This document shows, in pieces, positions 1 to 12,700 of a stretch of DNA of 64,000 nt. Location of the stretch: positions 3,453,501 through 3,517,500 of the forward strand of contig JAFCIZ010000001.1 in the NCBI GenBank assembly GCA_017871115.1, in the 5' to 3' direction. How positions within the stretch are numbered: the first letter of the stretch is position 1; every line of letters starts with the position of its first letter. This DNA is from Cunninghamella blakesleeana. Taxonomy: Eukaryota > Mucoromycota > Mucoromycetes > Mucorales > Cunninghamellaceae. The translations under genes and the position numbers were made by a program. Under the pieces are notes generated by a model. That model was not told the DNA's origin. It saw nothing but the letters and a program-made list of their open reading frames with translations, and made no database searches.

Positions 1-1896
1 ACTGGATTTATTTACATTCCTAATGACCCTAAAAATTATTTTAAACTATTAATGAATATGTGCATTGATTACGATACAAATGTTATTCCTGAATCTGAAC
101 GGGCAAAAACAAGTGTTATATCTCAACAATCCGACGAATTGTTACGAGAATGTTGGAGAACCTGGCGATTATCTCAGCCTTTTCGGGCCATCCTTTATGT
201 TGAAATTGTTAAAAAACGTTATGATCAACATATATTTGACATTGATGATATTCGTGATGCTTTAAGAAGTTTAGATAAATGTATTAAAGAAAACGAAATT
301 AATGGATGGACAATGGTGGATCGTGCTAATTTATTATGGATATACGAAGGGCTAGAACATACTTTTGTTCGTGAATTGGCAAAGGCATTATCAGAATATT
401 GGAAAATAAAGTAATTAAAAAAAAAAAATAGAATAAATAATCTAATGTTACTAATGTTTACATGTTATTTTTTATTTCATTTTTTATTCTAGTGTTGAAT
501 GGGTTTTTGATATTGTATACATGCTTGACCGTATATATGATGATCCTCTTTATTTAGAAAAATACCCTAATCCACATCAAAAATTCAAAGACTTAGAAGT
601 TTCAATTGAAGTAAGCAATATTTTCATACATTTATATATTTATTTTACCATTTATGGTGGATGCTTATATACATAAATATGTTTTATTTTTTATATTTAA
701 TAGGGTGCTGCTGTAGAACGATGGAGAACCCTTGAAAAAACTTGTAGACAATCTGATGATGACTTGACTAACTTACTTACTATGGCTGATAAGTTGATCA
801 AGGAATTGGTACCACTGGCCACTAAAAAATTCAAATCTCCTATAAAAGGGTATGCTTATAAATATATAAATATATTAAGAAAAAGAGTACACATAGTAAT
901 AATAATAACAATAATGATAATCATATCACTGATCTGTTTTATACTTTTTTTTATTTTTTTTTCTGAATGTTATTTTTTTTTTTTTTTTTTAGAGTATTAT
1001 CTGTATCTGGAATTGTTATGACCATCCAAATGCCTTATTTTGCCTTGGAAATTGAAAACTGGGCCTTTTTACCCGAAGCTAAAAACGCACCTATTGAAGT
1101 TACCTTTCAATTATATCATAAAGTTCTTACTTTGAAACGATTATATGATCAATATGGCCCACAGTAAATAATTAAATTTTATATAAAATATTATTATTAG
1201 CGATAATAATATCATAATTATTGACTTTCTATGTCTTTTTATTTTTTATAACAGACAAAAATCTGCTTTATTCAAGGTGGAATCATGGTTTTTATCCCAC
1301 GTTCGTCGTTGGCTCAAAACAACTAATGCTGCAACACCTGAATGGGTTGGAAATGCAATTAAACAAGATGAGGTAACTATAATATGATTCATTTATAATA
1401 CTAATAATAATGATGATAGTAATATAGTGTGATTTGAATATTTTTATTCTATAATGCTAATCATCATTAAAATAACACATATATTTTATTTATTTTATAG
1501 TTTAAACCTACAAATAAAATTACCATGCACTCCTCTTCTATTGTTGATCTTTTCAGTTTATTCCATCAATCAGTAGACTTTGTACAAAGCTTGCAATGGC
1601 CAAATGAATTGCAACGTTGCCGATTTATGACAGCGTTATCAAAAGTGATTGGTGTAGCCTTAACACAATATACATATGACATTGAAGATATGATTACTAC
1701 AGACATATATCCGCATTTATTACAAGAGCAAGGTTCTCGTGAATCTCATTCATTTTTGGATAAAGCAAAATTACAATTTTCGGGAAATCGAGCTTCTATT
1801 CGTCCTGATAGTGTACCTGATGATTTTACAACTGAAGTAAGTTAATTATAATTAGTCTTTATTATTATTATTATCAATAATATATATAATTATATG

Positions 1897-1933
<37 letters not shown>

Positions 1934-3594
1934 CTATTTGCATATTTATATTTTTATGCTTTTTTTTTATGCTAATATAGCTTTGTGTAAAAATCAACAA
2001 TATTGAAGCAGCAAGAACAAGATTGGATCGTTTATATCAAATTGTAGATGCTGATGAAATTGCTGAATATTTAAGAGAACATGGAGGTCAGATAACAACT
2101 GAAAAGGACGAAAAAATCAATTATCTTTATTCAATCAAAGTTGTACGTGCTGAAAATTTACAGTCACTGGATAGTAATGGATTAAGTGACCCATATACTA
2201 TATTTGAAATTGACGGAAAACAAGTCTGCCGTACAAGAACTGTTTATGAAACCTTAAATCCACGTTGGGACCAAACTTTTGATTTATGGCTAGGTAATGA
2301 AACCGTAAGTGTTTTGGCTGTGGTATACGATGAAGATTTATTAACGGCTCATGATGAATGTGGAGTGGCATGGTTTAAATTATCTCCTGAATATTTTGAT
2401 GATTATCAATCTCATGAATTGGTGCTTGACCTTAATCCTCAAGGTAAATTGATACTTCGTATTAGTATGGAAGGTGAAAAAGATGATATACAATTTTGGT
2501 TTGGTAAAGCTTTTAGAACTTTAAAACGAGCAGAAAATGACGCAGCTGGTCTTATTGTTGATAGAGTAAGTATTTTTATATTATATATATGTTTAAAAAC
2601 TTGTAAAAATTATTTTTATTAACTTAACATTATTTGTATTAAAAAAAAGATGGGTAGATATATGAGACATTGTTTATCAAGAAAGGTTTTGGATAAATTA
2701 CTTGGGCGTGATCGTAGTTTCTTTTCCTCCTTTAGTCGTAGTAACAAACATATTGAACCTAGTTTACAAGATTGTGAAGATGCCATGGCTCCATTATTAG
2801 ATTATTTGGAAAGAAATCTCAAAATATTGAATGATCATTTATCAGAATCTATCATGCAACTAGTCACTTTAAAAATTTGGAAAGAAATCTTAATTACATT
2901 GGAAGGTATTTTATTACCCCCTCTTTCTGAACATCAATCTGATATGAAGCCGTTGGATGATTATGAGTTCCATGTTGTATATAAATGGCTAGAGCTTCTC
3001 AAGATTTTGTTTAATGGTGGTGAAGATGGTGATGCTATACCTTTGGAAAAATTAGAAAATTCACAATATTATGGATTGTTAGCCATCAATGTAGCTTACA
3101 ATATGGAAACGGATGAATTGTTTGAACTTTATAATACTGTTATTGGTAATCAAGCAGAATTAAAACAAAGTGGTGGTACTGCTGGTGGTAGAAAAGCTGA
3201 TCGTAGTAAATCTGTTTATCATTCTAAGAATACTGTAAGAAAGAAGAGACCAATCAAAAAACCAGCAAAGATAGCAGCAAACCCACTCGATTTACCAAAT
3301 AGTGAAATTATTTTACGAATCCTTCGTATGCGACATGGAAAAAAAGTTAAAGAGTTCTTATTTGACCAATTCCAAAAAAGGAAAAACCCCGGGCCACCAC
3401 TACCACCACCACATGCAACTATCGATACAGATTCAGCACCGTTAAACTCTCCTCCACCTCTCCCACCTTTACCATCATCAAAAATGGATAATAACACCCC
3501 TCCACCTCTTCCACCTTTACCAACATCAAAAAGGGATGGTAATACTCCTCCACCCCCTCCACCTCGTCATTCAACAACCACTGGATATAGATGA
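1..3594 (+). CDS. C2-domain, Munc13/UNC-13-like protein (5' truncated)
   Basis: Partial gene whose frame is open from base 1. Exons: 1-410, 493-610, 704-849, 993-1163, 1255-1372, 1501-1836, 1981-2565 and 2650-3594 (TGA), giving about 942 visible residues. A clear C2 domain starts near visible residue 473 (YSIKVVRAENLQSLDSNGLS, then DPYTIFEI and NPRWDQTFDLWL), with the acidic residues expected of Ca2+/phospholipid-binding loops. Helical sequence on both sides, with Trp-rich stretches such as EWVFDIVYMLDRIYDDPLYL, fits the MHD/MUN regions of fungal Munc13-like proteins. Known members act in vesicle tethering and priming or in cytokinesis at the plasma membrane. The C-terminus is basic and then carries repeated poly-proline blocks (PPPLPPLPSSK, PPPPPPRH) that could bind SH3 or profilin partners. 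Family call is firm for C2 and probable for Munc13; the specific role is inferred. Confidence 0.82.
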
Positions 3595-5998
3595 TTAAGT
3601 GGAAGTTGATTATGAAACTATCGCTATTGTTTTTTTTTTATTCCGTTTGATAAATTATTATATACATGTATTATTTTATGAATATATCGATGGAAGGTAA
3701 ATTCAAATACATATACATATATTTATATTTATATAATTATTGATATAATCATAAAATAAACCATTTATATTTATTTTTTATACTTTTTATAGATCATGAT
3801 AATACACTCTTTTATACCTTACTATAATTTATTGTTTTATTCTTTTTCCCTTCTATTTTATTTTTCATATTTTTTTATGACATAATGAATCTATTTTATC
3901 AATTAATTTTAATTTTTTTTATTGGTTAATAAATTATGCAGTTACTACTATTTTATATTTTAGAAATTTTTTATTCTTGCTTCGCCCTAGTAAAAATCTT
4001 CCAAGAATAGTTTTTTTTAAAAAATATCACTTTTGATGAAAAGATCAAGTCTTTTAGGGTAATTTCTTACCCGGAGGGTGATTAGGAAATTGAACTTCCT
4101 ATATTTTCACTTTGCATAAATTTTTAAATTTGTGGTCAAGTTTTAAAATTTTATTTAACCACAGTAATTTTTTTTCATTACTTTTTCCCTTACATTTATT
4201 TGCTTGTTTTAATTTATTTTAGTTACTATATTAATTTAATATATATTTGAAGCATTTAAAGATACTAAACATAATTATTAAGCAATACAGCTTAAATTCA
4301 ATTAACCTTGGGAAAATCTAATTGTGGAACTTAAGTATACTCAACTTAAATTACAGTAGAATAGCCAATATATATACAAATTCAGGAGAAACACACTCAT
4401 TTCAATCTCTTAATTGCCTTATACGTATTTAAAACGGTTATATATATTATTAGAGAAGAGAGATTCTCTTTAAGTGAAAGAAAAACCACTTGCATAGGTA
4501 TAGTAAATGAAGTGATCAATTCAAACAATATATATCGTTCTTTCGTCAAGAAATTTAAATTTATTTGATAAACCAAATACTTTTTACTTTAATTTATTAT
4601 CACTACATGCTATCAATTATTTTATAATTAAAGAATTAAAGTAATCATCACAAATCACTCCCAAAAGATATATAGAAATATATATTACCATTATGCCGTT
4701 TTAAATAATATTATAGAAAAAGAAAAACTATCGAAATGTTAGTGGAGTTATTTTATATATATATATATATATATTAATTACATTCACAACTATGTATATT
4801 TCAAATTATAATACCTGTTTATTATATGTATATAGACCATTTTTTTTTTATAAAAATAAGTGAGTGGATTGCCTTTATTCATATCAAAATCATACCAAAA
4901 ATCATCTCTCAAGAGTCATTTAGAAATACGTACTGGTGAAGCTCATGAAGTTAAAAAAAGAAATTATATGTATAACATAAAATATTGGTTTAAACACGTA
5001 ATAACTGTCTATTTTTTTTTTTATTTTTTTTTATTTTAATTTGGCTGCTGATTGTTTTTACCAATATGGCAGTCTTAATTGCTCAAGATGAACGTCTTTT
5101 TCTTATCCAAAAAACACCTCTTTTTGTTCAAGACGGTTGAATTTCCTTAACCTTATTTTTCTATCTATTTACTTTTTTTACAGTAGAATATATCATCTGG
5201 TCTTTATTCCAGTTTTCTATATATAATTAATCCTTTTTTTTTTTTTAATGATTTTAATGAAAGATAAAAGTTTATAGTACTATCATATCCTGCCATTCAA
5301 ATAATTTTTTATATTGGCATTACTATTTTACTCGTACTAAATGGTGTAATTTTAATATCGATTTAAATAGGCATAATGGGAGCCCAGTGTTATCCTATTT
5401 TACTGTATTTTTTTTATTTTTATTTTTAATTTGTAAAATAAACTAATAACCTTTTATCTTCCTTTTTTTTTAACGTGTTTTTTAATTATGTGACTTAAAA
5501 AAAGAAAGAAATTGAGGAAATAAAATAAAAAATCAGAAAGTTATGTATAAAAAATCATTTTTATTTGAAACTATGTATTAAAAGGTAGCATGTTGACGAA
5601 ACTACTTTTGTTTTCACTTTGATATTACTATAGAATATTTAGTATTAATTATATTCCTTGTATAGCTATTATATTAGGTATTTAAAAAGAATATTAAAAA
5701 CAGTAAATTATTTTTTTATTAAAAATCATTTATGAATGTGGGTTTTCTTTTATATCTTTCAAAAAAGTTCCCAAAATGTGCTTGTGGTAATATCTTTGAA
5801 AAAAGATAATATACTTTAAAGTTGTGATAAAAAACTCAGCACTTATTTTTTTGAATATAAAAAATTTTGCAATTCTTTTTTTCTCACTCTTTAGCTTTTT
5901 TGTTTTCCATTCCCTCTCTCTTACTTTAACTCCATTTTTTTTTTTTTTTCACTCTCAATTACTTTTTCTCTTTTGTTATTATTATTATTATTACTATT
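3595..5998. other. Intergenic region, 2.4 kb, AT-rich with a gene relic
   Basis: No intact gene is visible. The stretch holds the 3' flank of the Munc13-like gene, a pair of small hairpins at 4057-4112, a zinc-finger-like relic at about 4876-4962, a 24-codon open frame at 5065-5139 of unknown meaning, and the promoter of the CHMP7-like gene. Long T and A tracts dominate. No CGG..TTTAAA motif was seen before the CHMP7 start. Confidence 0.6.
4876..4962 (+). pseudogene. Relic of a C2H2 zinc-finger protein
   Basis: In one frame the DNA reads KSYQKSSLKSHLEIRTGEAH. This matches the second half of a classical C2H2 finger plus the TGEKP-type linker. The second zinc-binding His is replaced by Arg, the linker is degenerate, and no paired cysteines precede it. 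No long open frame surrounds it, so it looks like a decayed fragment. The match is short and could be chance, but the order of finger-typical residues is striking. Confidence 0.4.
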
Positions 5999-6299
5999 AT
6001 GATTACAGCTAGCACAACATCATTACAAGAATATCTAGGAAAAAAATATCCTGAATTTAATGAAACAGTTACCAGCGATCGTTTAAAAGATTTATACGCA
6101 GACTTTTCCAATCCTTTAGACTTTAAAAAATCTACAGCCGATAATTATAAATATTTTTGGCGAACTATTATCCTTGATTGCAATCTTGGAGGGTATCTAG
6201 GTACCTCACATTATTATTTAGTATTTGACATCAATAGCCTTGCTGAATCATTTTATCGATCGGATGTTGGAAAACCTTTGGCTTTAGAATATGTTATGG

Positions 6300-6350
<51 letters not shown>

Positions 6351-7831
6351 AGGCAGATATCATTAACTACTAGACAAAGAAAAAAAAAATTTCCCTACAT
6401 TCTCATTCTTCACTTTCATAATCAGCTACCCACTTACTCATATGTATATATTTATTTATTATTTAGAACTATTTAAAAAAAATGGAAGATATTTTACCTA
6501 TTGATGAATATATTGACAACTTTACAACTAGTACCTGGTTATCGCGAATGTATGATACAATAATAAAGACTCCAGTACGATGGTCACTTTCAACAATAGT
6601 TAATTCTACCACAACCACTACACCACCCTCTCTCTATGTTTGTATTCCAAGTATTCAAATCATATCAGAAACCATTTTACAGCGATACCGTAAAGAAAAA
6701 TCGTATCTTAGTTGGATCAATAAAATATTAACGTTTAATGAATTTTGTTCTAAATACGAAAAATATAATTCTATAACATTGACAGAAGGGGATATCTGGT
6801 TATTACTTAAATATATGAATTCTCATTTTGGTGTTACATTAGATCCTGAAGTACAAGGATATGGAAAAACACATCTGGCAATTAAGTTTCCTAAATATAA
6901 TGAGCATGATCTCAAATTTCATTCCACACCTGAAGATATTACGGATAATGACAAAGCTGTGATTAGCTTGAAATCAACTTGTGAAGCTCTTCATGATCAA
7001 GTAAAAGATTTGGAATTAAAAATGGAAGAGTAAATTATAAAATATATTAATTATATGTAAAATTTAACAGATGAAAATTTTTTAGCCAATTATGCTAAAT
7101 GATTTTATTATAAAAATAGATTGGTCAAGCAATGTTTAGTTCATTCTACTAAAAAACAAAAAACTCAAGCATTGTACTTTCTTAAACGAAAAAAACAACT
7201 GGAACAAATATTAGACCGTCGTTTAAAATCGCTTGATACCATTGAAACTATATTACTTAAAATTGATTCTTCACATAATGACCTTCAAGTAATATATATA
7301 TATATATATATATATGATTATTTTATATATATTTAAAAAAAGAAAAGGGGATGTATCAAAAATGCTTATTATATATATATTATATTATATTTAATCTAGG
7401 TGATGCAGGCGTTTAATGTAGGTGCAGATACTTTGAAACATATTTTAAGCAACAACAACATAACAGTAACAAGTGTTGATGAAACCATCCAAAAAATTCA
7501 AGATGCTTTGGAAGACCAAAAACGGATTGAAGACGCTATTACATCAGGAATGAAACAAGCAACGTATATTTATGATAATGATGGTCATAACGAAATAGAA
7601 GATGAAATATCGAAAACAGTATTAAAAGAAAAACGCCATTGGGATCAAGTAGATAAAGACGATGGTAGAGATATTGATGTAGTAAAGCCAGTTGAAACCA
7701 CTTATCCTTTACGTTCAGATTCTGAACTTGCTAGATTACATACTATTTTATCTGAATTACCTGAAATACCTGTTCGTCCTCCACCAAAATCTAAACAGAG
7801 ACGACAACAACGACAACAACAATTAGCATGA
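5999..7831 (+). CDS. CHM7: CHMP7-like ESCRT-III protein (Snf7 family)
   Basis: Exons 5999-6298, 6467-7029, 7120-7288 and 7400-7831 (TGA) give 487 residues. The N-terminal half is a divergent winged-helix-like region. The C-terminal half is a Snf7 domain beginning around DNDKAVISLKSTCEALHDQV, followed by charged helices (KQKTQALYFLKRKKQLEQIL) and an acidic tail. This architecture is that of CHMP7/Chm7, which recruits ESCRT-III to the inner nuclear membrane and ER for nuclear envelope sealing and pore quality control. A C-terminal LARLHTILSELPEIPVRPPP stretch could act as a MIM-type helix. The ATG was chosen because a (TTA)n-rich leader without coding character precedes it. Intron 1 holds a long TA repeat. 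Family call is strong; the cellular role comes from known members. Confidence 0.85.
6308..6347. repeat. (TA)n microsatellite in CHMP7 intron 1
   Basis: About 20 uninterrupted TA units start just after the donor site of the first intron. Confidence 0.9.
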
Positions 7832-8226
7832 TTTTCACTTTTTATACAGTAATCCATTTACACTTTATACTAAATACATTCTTATCATTTATTTTTTATC
7901 ATTGTTATTATACTCTTATCATACCCCCCTTTTTTTTGTTACTATACTTTATTTTATTAATCTACCATATATTGTACATTTATACCCATTTTTAAACTTA
8001 TTTCAAGTTGTATTATCTAAAAAGCAAACTTTTATTTTATATAATAAACAAATGAATATATCTATATAATGTTGACGTATTATTGACTATTTAACTATTC
8101 TTAATTCTTTTTATTTGAGCTTCTAATCCTATTGCTATTAAAAGATTTCAATAGATAAAATATAATATAAAATAAAATAAAATAAAATAAAATGAATAAT
8201 AATGAAAAAACAATATGACATATTTC
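7832..8226. other. Convergent 3' flanks
   Basis: 395 bp between the stops of the CHMP7-like gene (+) and the HUT1-like gene (-). AT-rich, with a short (TAAAA)n tandem near 8165-8193. No gene seen. Confidence 0.7.
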
Positions 8227-9204
8227 TTATTCCCTTTCCCTTATTCTTTTTTTATTATTTTGTTTTTTATATTTTAACCTACCAGCAAAGACAAGAGCAA
8301 CACCTAACCATTGGCCCAAGCTTAATGTATGGTTAAACCAAAAGACACTTAAAAGCATAGTAAATAATTTTCTAGTAACAGTTACAGTAACAAGACGAAG
8401 ACTACCATAATGTTGAAGGGTATAAAAAATAAAACATTGACCAAGAGCACCACATAAACCGAAAAGTAAAATATCACGAATTACAGCAGGGTGGGTAGTG
8501 CAAAAATCAATAGCTTGCCACAATTCATTATTATAAGGATGTAAAAGAAGGTAAGAAGCCGAAAAGAGAGATCCAATGGCATTCATATAAAACATCATGT
8601 GTTGTCCACTAACTATAGAAGCATATTTATGAAAAATTTGATCTTGTGTAGCATTAGTTAAACCATCAATGGCCAAGTTTGTACAAAGTAAAAAGAGACC
8701 CCATAAAGAATTTGTTGCAGCAGATTTGGAATTAGTTGATTCAACATTGTGATAAAGCATAAACATTGATACACCAGCTGTTATAAGTGCCACACAAAGA
8801 TATTTGTACAAGGGAAAACGGCGACGATAAACAAGAACATTCATAAACATAACAGGTACTAATTTACATGATTTACCTAAAATCATGGTTGGATAATCAA
8901 TATGTTTTAGAGAAGCATAGCCAAAAGGAGATCCAATACAATTAAAAAAAGCGACCTGCGCATATTTTAAATATAGTTGTTTAGGTGTAGACTTTAAATT
9001 GATTTGACGACCACTTGCTTTGACATATAAAAACGCTACTAAGGCAGCAATCATAGATTGAATTAGATTAAGGACAATAAAAAATTTAAATTTTTTTGGT
9101 GCACTTTCGCTTCCATACGGTGTTGTACTGACTCTTTCTTGTACAACTCCCCATGTTAAAAAGCATACATAAATGCCTACAACACAGAGAGTAAATCGAA
9201 TCAT
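8227..9204 (-). CDS. HUT1: HUT1/SLC35B1-like ER nucleotide(-sugar) transporter
   Basis: Intronless, 325 residues, the usual size for the family. It has about ten hydrophobic segments, starting with FTLCVVGIYVCFLTWGVVQE, a typical SLC35B first helix. Other family signatures are KYAQVAFFNCIGSPFGYASL, YPTMILGKSCKLVPVM and the C-terminal QCFIFYTLQHYGSLRLVTVT. Fungal Hut1 is described as a UDP-galactose transporter homologue of the ER; human SLC35B1 has been described as an ER ATP/ADP exchanger, so the substrate is left open. The tail is basic (KYKKQNNKKRIRERE), consistent with ER retention although not a perfect KKxx. Lack of introns is unusual beside its intron-rich neighbours. Confidence 0.85.
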   Translation of the reverse strand: MIRFTLCVVGIYVCFLTWGVVQERVSTTPYGSESAPKKFKFFIVLNLIQSMIAALVAFLYVKASGRQINLKSTPKQLYLKYAQVAFFNCIGSPFGYASLKHIDYPTMILGKSCKLVPVMFMNVLVYRRRFPLYKYLCVALITAGVSMFMLYHNVESTNSKSAATNSLWGLFLLCTNLAIDGLTNATQDQIFHKYASIVSGQHMMFYMNAIGSLFSASYLLLHPYNNELWQAIDFCTTHPAVIRDILLFGLCGALGQCFIFYTLQHYGSLRLVTVTVTRKLFTMLLSVFWFNHTLSLGQWLGVALVFAGRLKYKKQNNKKRIRERE

Positions 9205-9407
9205 TATTAAAAAAAAAAAAAAGAAAAAAATTTGGGAGATAGTTGGAATGATATAAAAAAAAGAGAAAGAGAAAAAAGAAAAAAAAATAAAATAAAATTA
9301 ATTTATGTTGTCGAAAAATAATTGGCTCCACATTGAAAAAAATTAAAAATGCATTAGCCATTGGAACCCAGCCAAAAAAAAAACATTCATGCCAACAAAA
9401 ACTTTCT

Positions 9408-9442
9408 TATTTATACTGATCTCGGCCGCCCCTCTATTTATA
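9408..9442 (-). promoter_or_regulatory. Paired TATA boxes with GC-rich core upstream of HUT1-like gene
   Basis: On the minus strand TATAAATA occurs at 9442-9435 and again at 9415-9408, with GGGGCGGCCGAG between them. This is the only GC-rich patch in the divergent region and lies about 205-240 bp before the HUT1-like start. Calling it a core promoter is an inference. Confidence 0.45.
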
Positions 9443-9646
9443 GCCTATTGTTATATTATTATATTATATTATATTTTTATCATTTATTATTATTTAATAT
9501 AAAATAAATTGAATTGATGAAAAACTGATATTAATTTTAATATTCATAACACGGCAAATAATAATAATAAAGCAGTGATCATTGACTAATATTAAAAATT
9601 GTAATGCTCAGTTAAATATAAAACAACATATGACTATAAAAAAGTC

Positions 9647-9657
9647 CGGACTTTAAA
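9647..9657 (+). promoter_or_regulatory. CGGACTTTAAA promoter motif (RAB3GAP1-like)
   Basis: Lies 83 bp before the ATG, sense orientation. It sits within the perfect 14-bp palindrome AAAGTCCGGACTTT (9641-9654). One of six copies of CGG[A/G][A/C]TTTAAA found upstream of genes in the window. Confidence 0.5.
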
Positions 9658-9740
9658 TCTAAATTTTTCTCTTTTTTTCCACTTTAATTTTTTTTTAAAA
9701 AAATCATTATTATATTACTAGTTATAAAAATAAAAATAAT

Positions 9741-12700
9741 ATGATTACAAAACGTAGACAAAGTTCTAGTTATGCCGAAGAACTTTTTGAATTTGTTGAC
9801 TATACTTCTGTTTCAAACTTTGAACGATTGGTTACAGCTATAGAAGAAATTTTATTATCTTGGGGTGTTAAAGATGGTTCACATGGTGTTTTTTCGGATA
9901 CAGCTCTCAGTACTAATGCTAAAAAAAATACTACGACCTCCAACTCTAATGAATATGCTCGTCATGAGTCAATATCAGTTGGTGATGAAGCTTATAAATT
10001 AACTTATTATTGTCATGCTATACCGCTCGGTCAGAATGCTTTAACAAAATATCCCTTTTCCTTTGACGAGTTTTATTTGTTTAATCCGCCACAACAAGTA
10101 TCAAATGACACAACCAAAGTGTTTCATCCATTACATCGCTGGACAGGAATGGATCGATTTTTTATTTTAACCCCTGTATCAGATTCTCTTAAATCAAAGC
10201 TTTTTTCCTCTTCTAAAAATTCAGTGGATATACACCAGTCGAAATATTTGATATCAGCCTGTTCTACTGCCTTTAACAACCTTCATTGCTCAATACCTAT
10301 ATTTATACAAATAGGACAAGCTAGATATCATACTTTTAACGGATACATGTTTCAACAGGATGATAAAATGGACCTTGATATTAGGTTTGAAATGTCGGTG
10401 ATACCTACTCCAACTTTACGTTGTCATATGTGTGATTTTCTGGATCTCTTTACTCAAAAATTAGATATTCATCGGTTCAATAATGGTAATAATCATAGTA
10501 ATATATACATATATATATATATATATGAATATCATACATATTCTAATGTTTTTGCTCGCTTTGTTTTATTTTAATTTTTTAATATATTTATTATTACTAT
10601 TATCACTAATAGGCGTAGCACCATTAACATTACACGATAAACAGAACACTTTGACAGGTGCAGCATTCACATATAACCTTAAAAATTGGTTTGATGAAAA
10701 TTGGAAACAATGGGATGACACAAGTGATATTTTACGTAAAAATATAAATAAATCTATTCGGTCCGAAAACAGCATGTGTATAGATATAATGGATTCAATG
10801 AAGCCTCTACCACCTTTACCGTTTGGTTCCTATAATGACCCTTTACGAACATTAACATTAAGTACAATATTTCCCTTAAGTAATACGTCACACTATCTTG
10901 AAAATGAATTAAATAATAATATGGATGCTTTAACGGCCAAGTTTTGGATCATTACAAGAGAGTTTGCACAGTTGTCACAACAAAGGGGTTATTTATCAAC
11001 GCTATTGAGTCAATTAATATCATCCTGGATTAAAGATCCTTCAAATCGTGACTACTTGGCACCGTATGATAGCAACAATAATAATAACATGATGGATAAT
11101 TTAACAGAAAGAGATTCAGGAATTATGAGAAATTTAATTCATGCTGTTAGTCAAAACAGAGGCTCCATACCAACAGCAGCACAAACCGGTCAAATTACTT
11201 TTATGAAAACAGATCAAGTAGAGGATATAGTCAGCGCGGTATTTGATTTGGAAGAAGGACATCGTTATACTGGGAAAATGTACAAAGAATATATACAATT
11301 AAGGGATACCAATGATGATATATCACTTTACACCTCTCAATCACTTGGATTAAGGTTACGGCACGGTACTATAGCACCCTGGAGATCCTTTTTATGGAAT
11401 TTACTTGTTTATGGTTTACATGCTTTTATAGAAATATCTAACGGCAACGGATCTACTTCATCCACCTCTTCTTCTTCGTCATCATCGTCATCATCTTATA
11501 TGGGGTTTTTAAGGATATTATGGGTTGAAGTCTTACGAAGAATTCGCTGGCACTGGGAGCATTTGGTACCAATCCCAAACGTTGATCCACATTTATACCA
11601 TCCATCATCAACTAGTAATGAAGATAGTTTAGGTAATGATCCTCAATATGAAGATACCCTTGGCATAGATTTAAGATATAATATAGTAAGTTATTAATAT
11701 CAAAAGGAATTATACAAAAAAAATACTGACAATAATAGTATTAAATATATATTTTTATATTTATGTATTTATGACACATAGTTACATCAAAAATTAACAA
11801 TGATAAATTGTTGTATTCATCAACGACTCAAGGAATCGGGTATTAATAAAAAATCAAAAGCAACACCTAAATCAAATAAATCATTGAGTAACCAAACTAG
11901 CAAAAGTAATAACAATTTGACGGATACCTTATCAGATTTTTTGGAGGAAATAACAGATACAAAGGTACTTTGGTTTAAAAAATTAAAAAAAATTAAAAAT
12001 AGGAAATAAATAATAGATAATAAATAATAATACTAATAATGATGTTGATAAACAAATGCTAATATATACAAACATATATTAACATTTTCTTTTTTAGAAA
12101 GAGATGTTGGTTGATTCTGATACCCCTTCAGATATTAGCGACACTGAAATGTTTTTCGATTCTATGGAAGATATTGAAACTATTATACCAATTAAAAACA
12201 AAGAAATAGCAAATACTAATTCATGTTCATCATCAATATCTGATGCATCTGAAGTCATACCACCAACATCAATGAATGAATCTTTTGTACGTTTAAATTA
12301 TTCTTCTAGTACGGAATCAGATCAATATCACCAAGAGCCTAATGATTTTGGAGACATAGACGATTGGCTAGGTGTTAGTAAAGAATCAGAAATCACTGAT
12401 CCAGATGCATATGAAGGACGAAGTCACCAACACAAATCCATTCTACTTTTAAAAACCAATACACCGCTATGGGTTCCTATTACTCAGGTAAAATTTTAAT
12501 AGTAGATCAAATAAGTAAACATATGTATACATGTATAAAAAATAGATCAATTATAAAATATCTTATTATTCTTTTTATCATAAATAGAATCCTGGATATA
12601 TGACCGAAGATATGATCCAACAACAAGCGGATGTATTTGAAAGTTTAGGAACTTCTGATAACGCTACTAAATTACGTGCCAAGCTTCAATCAGCTCAATT

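Larger units (their letters stand above)
9205..9740. other. Divergent promoter region, HUT1-like / RAB3GAP1-like
   Basis: 536 bp between two divergent starts. On the HUT1 side lie two TATAAATA elements flanking a GC-rich core; on the RAB3GAP1 side lies a CGGACTTTAAA motif inside a 14-bp palindrome. Confidence 0.6.
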
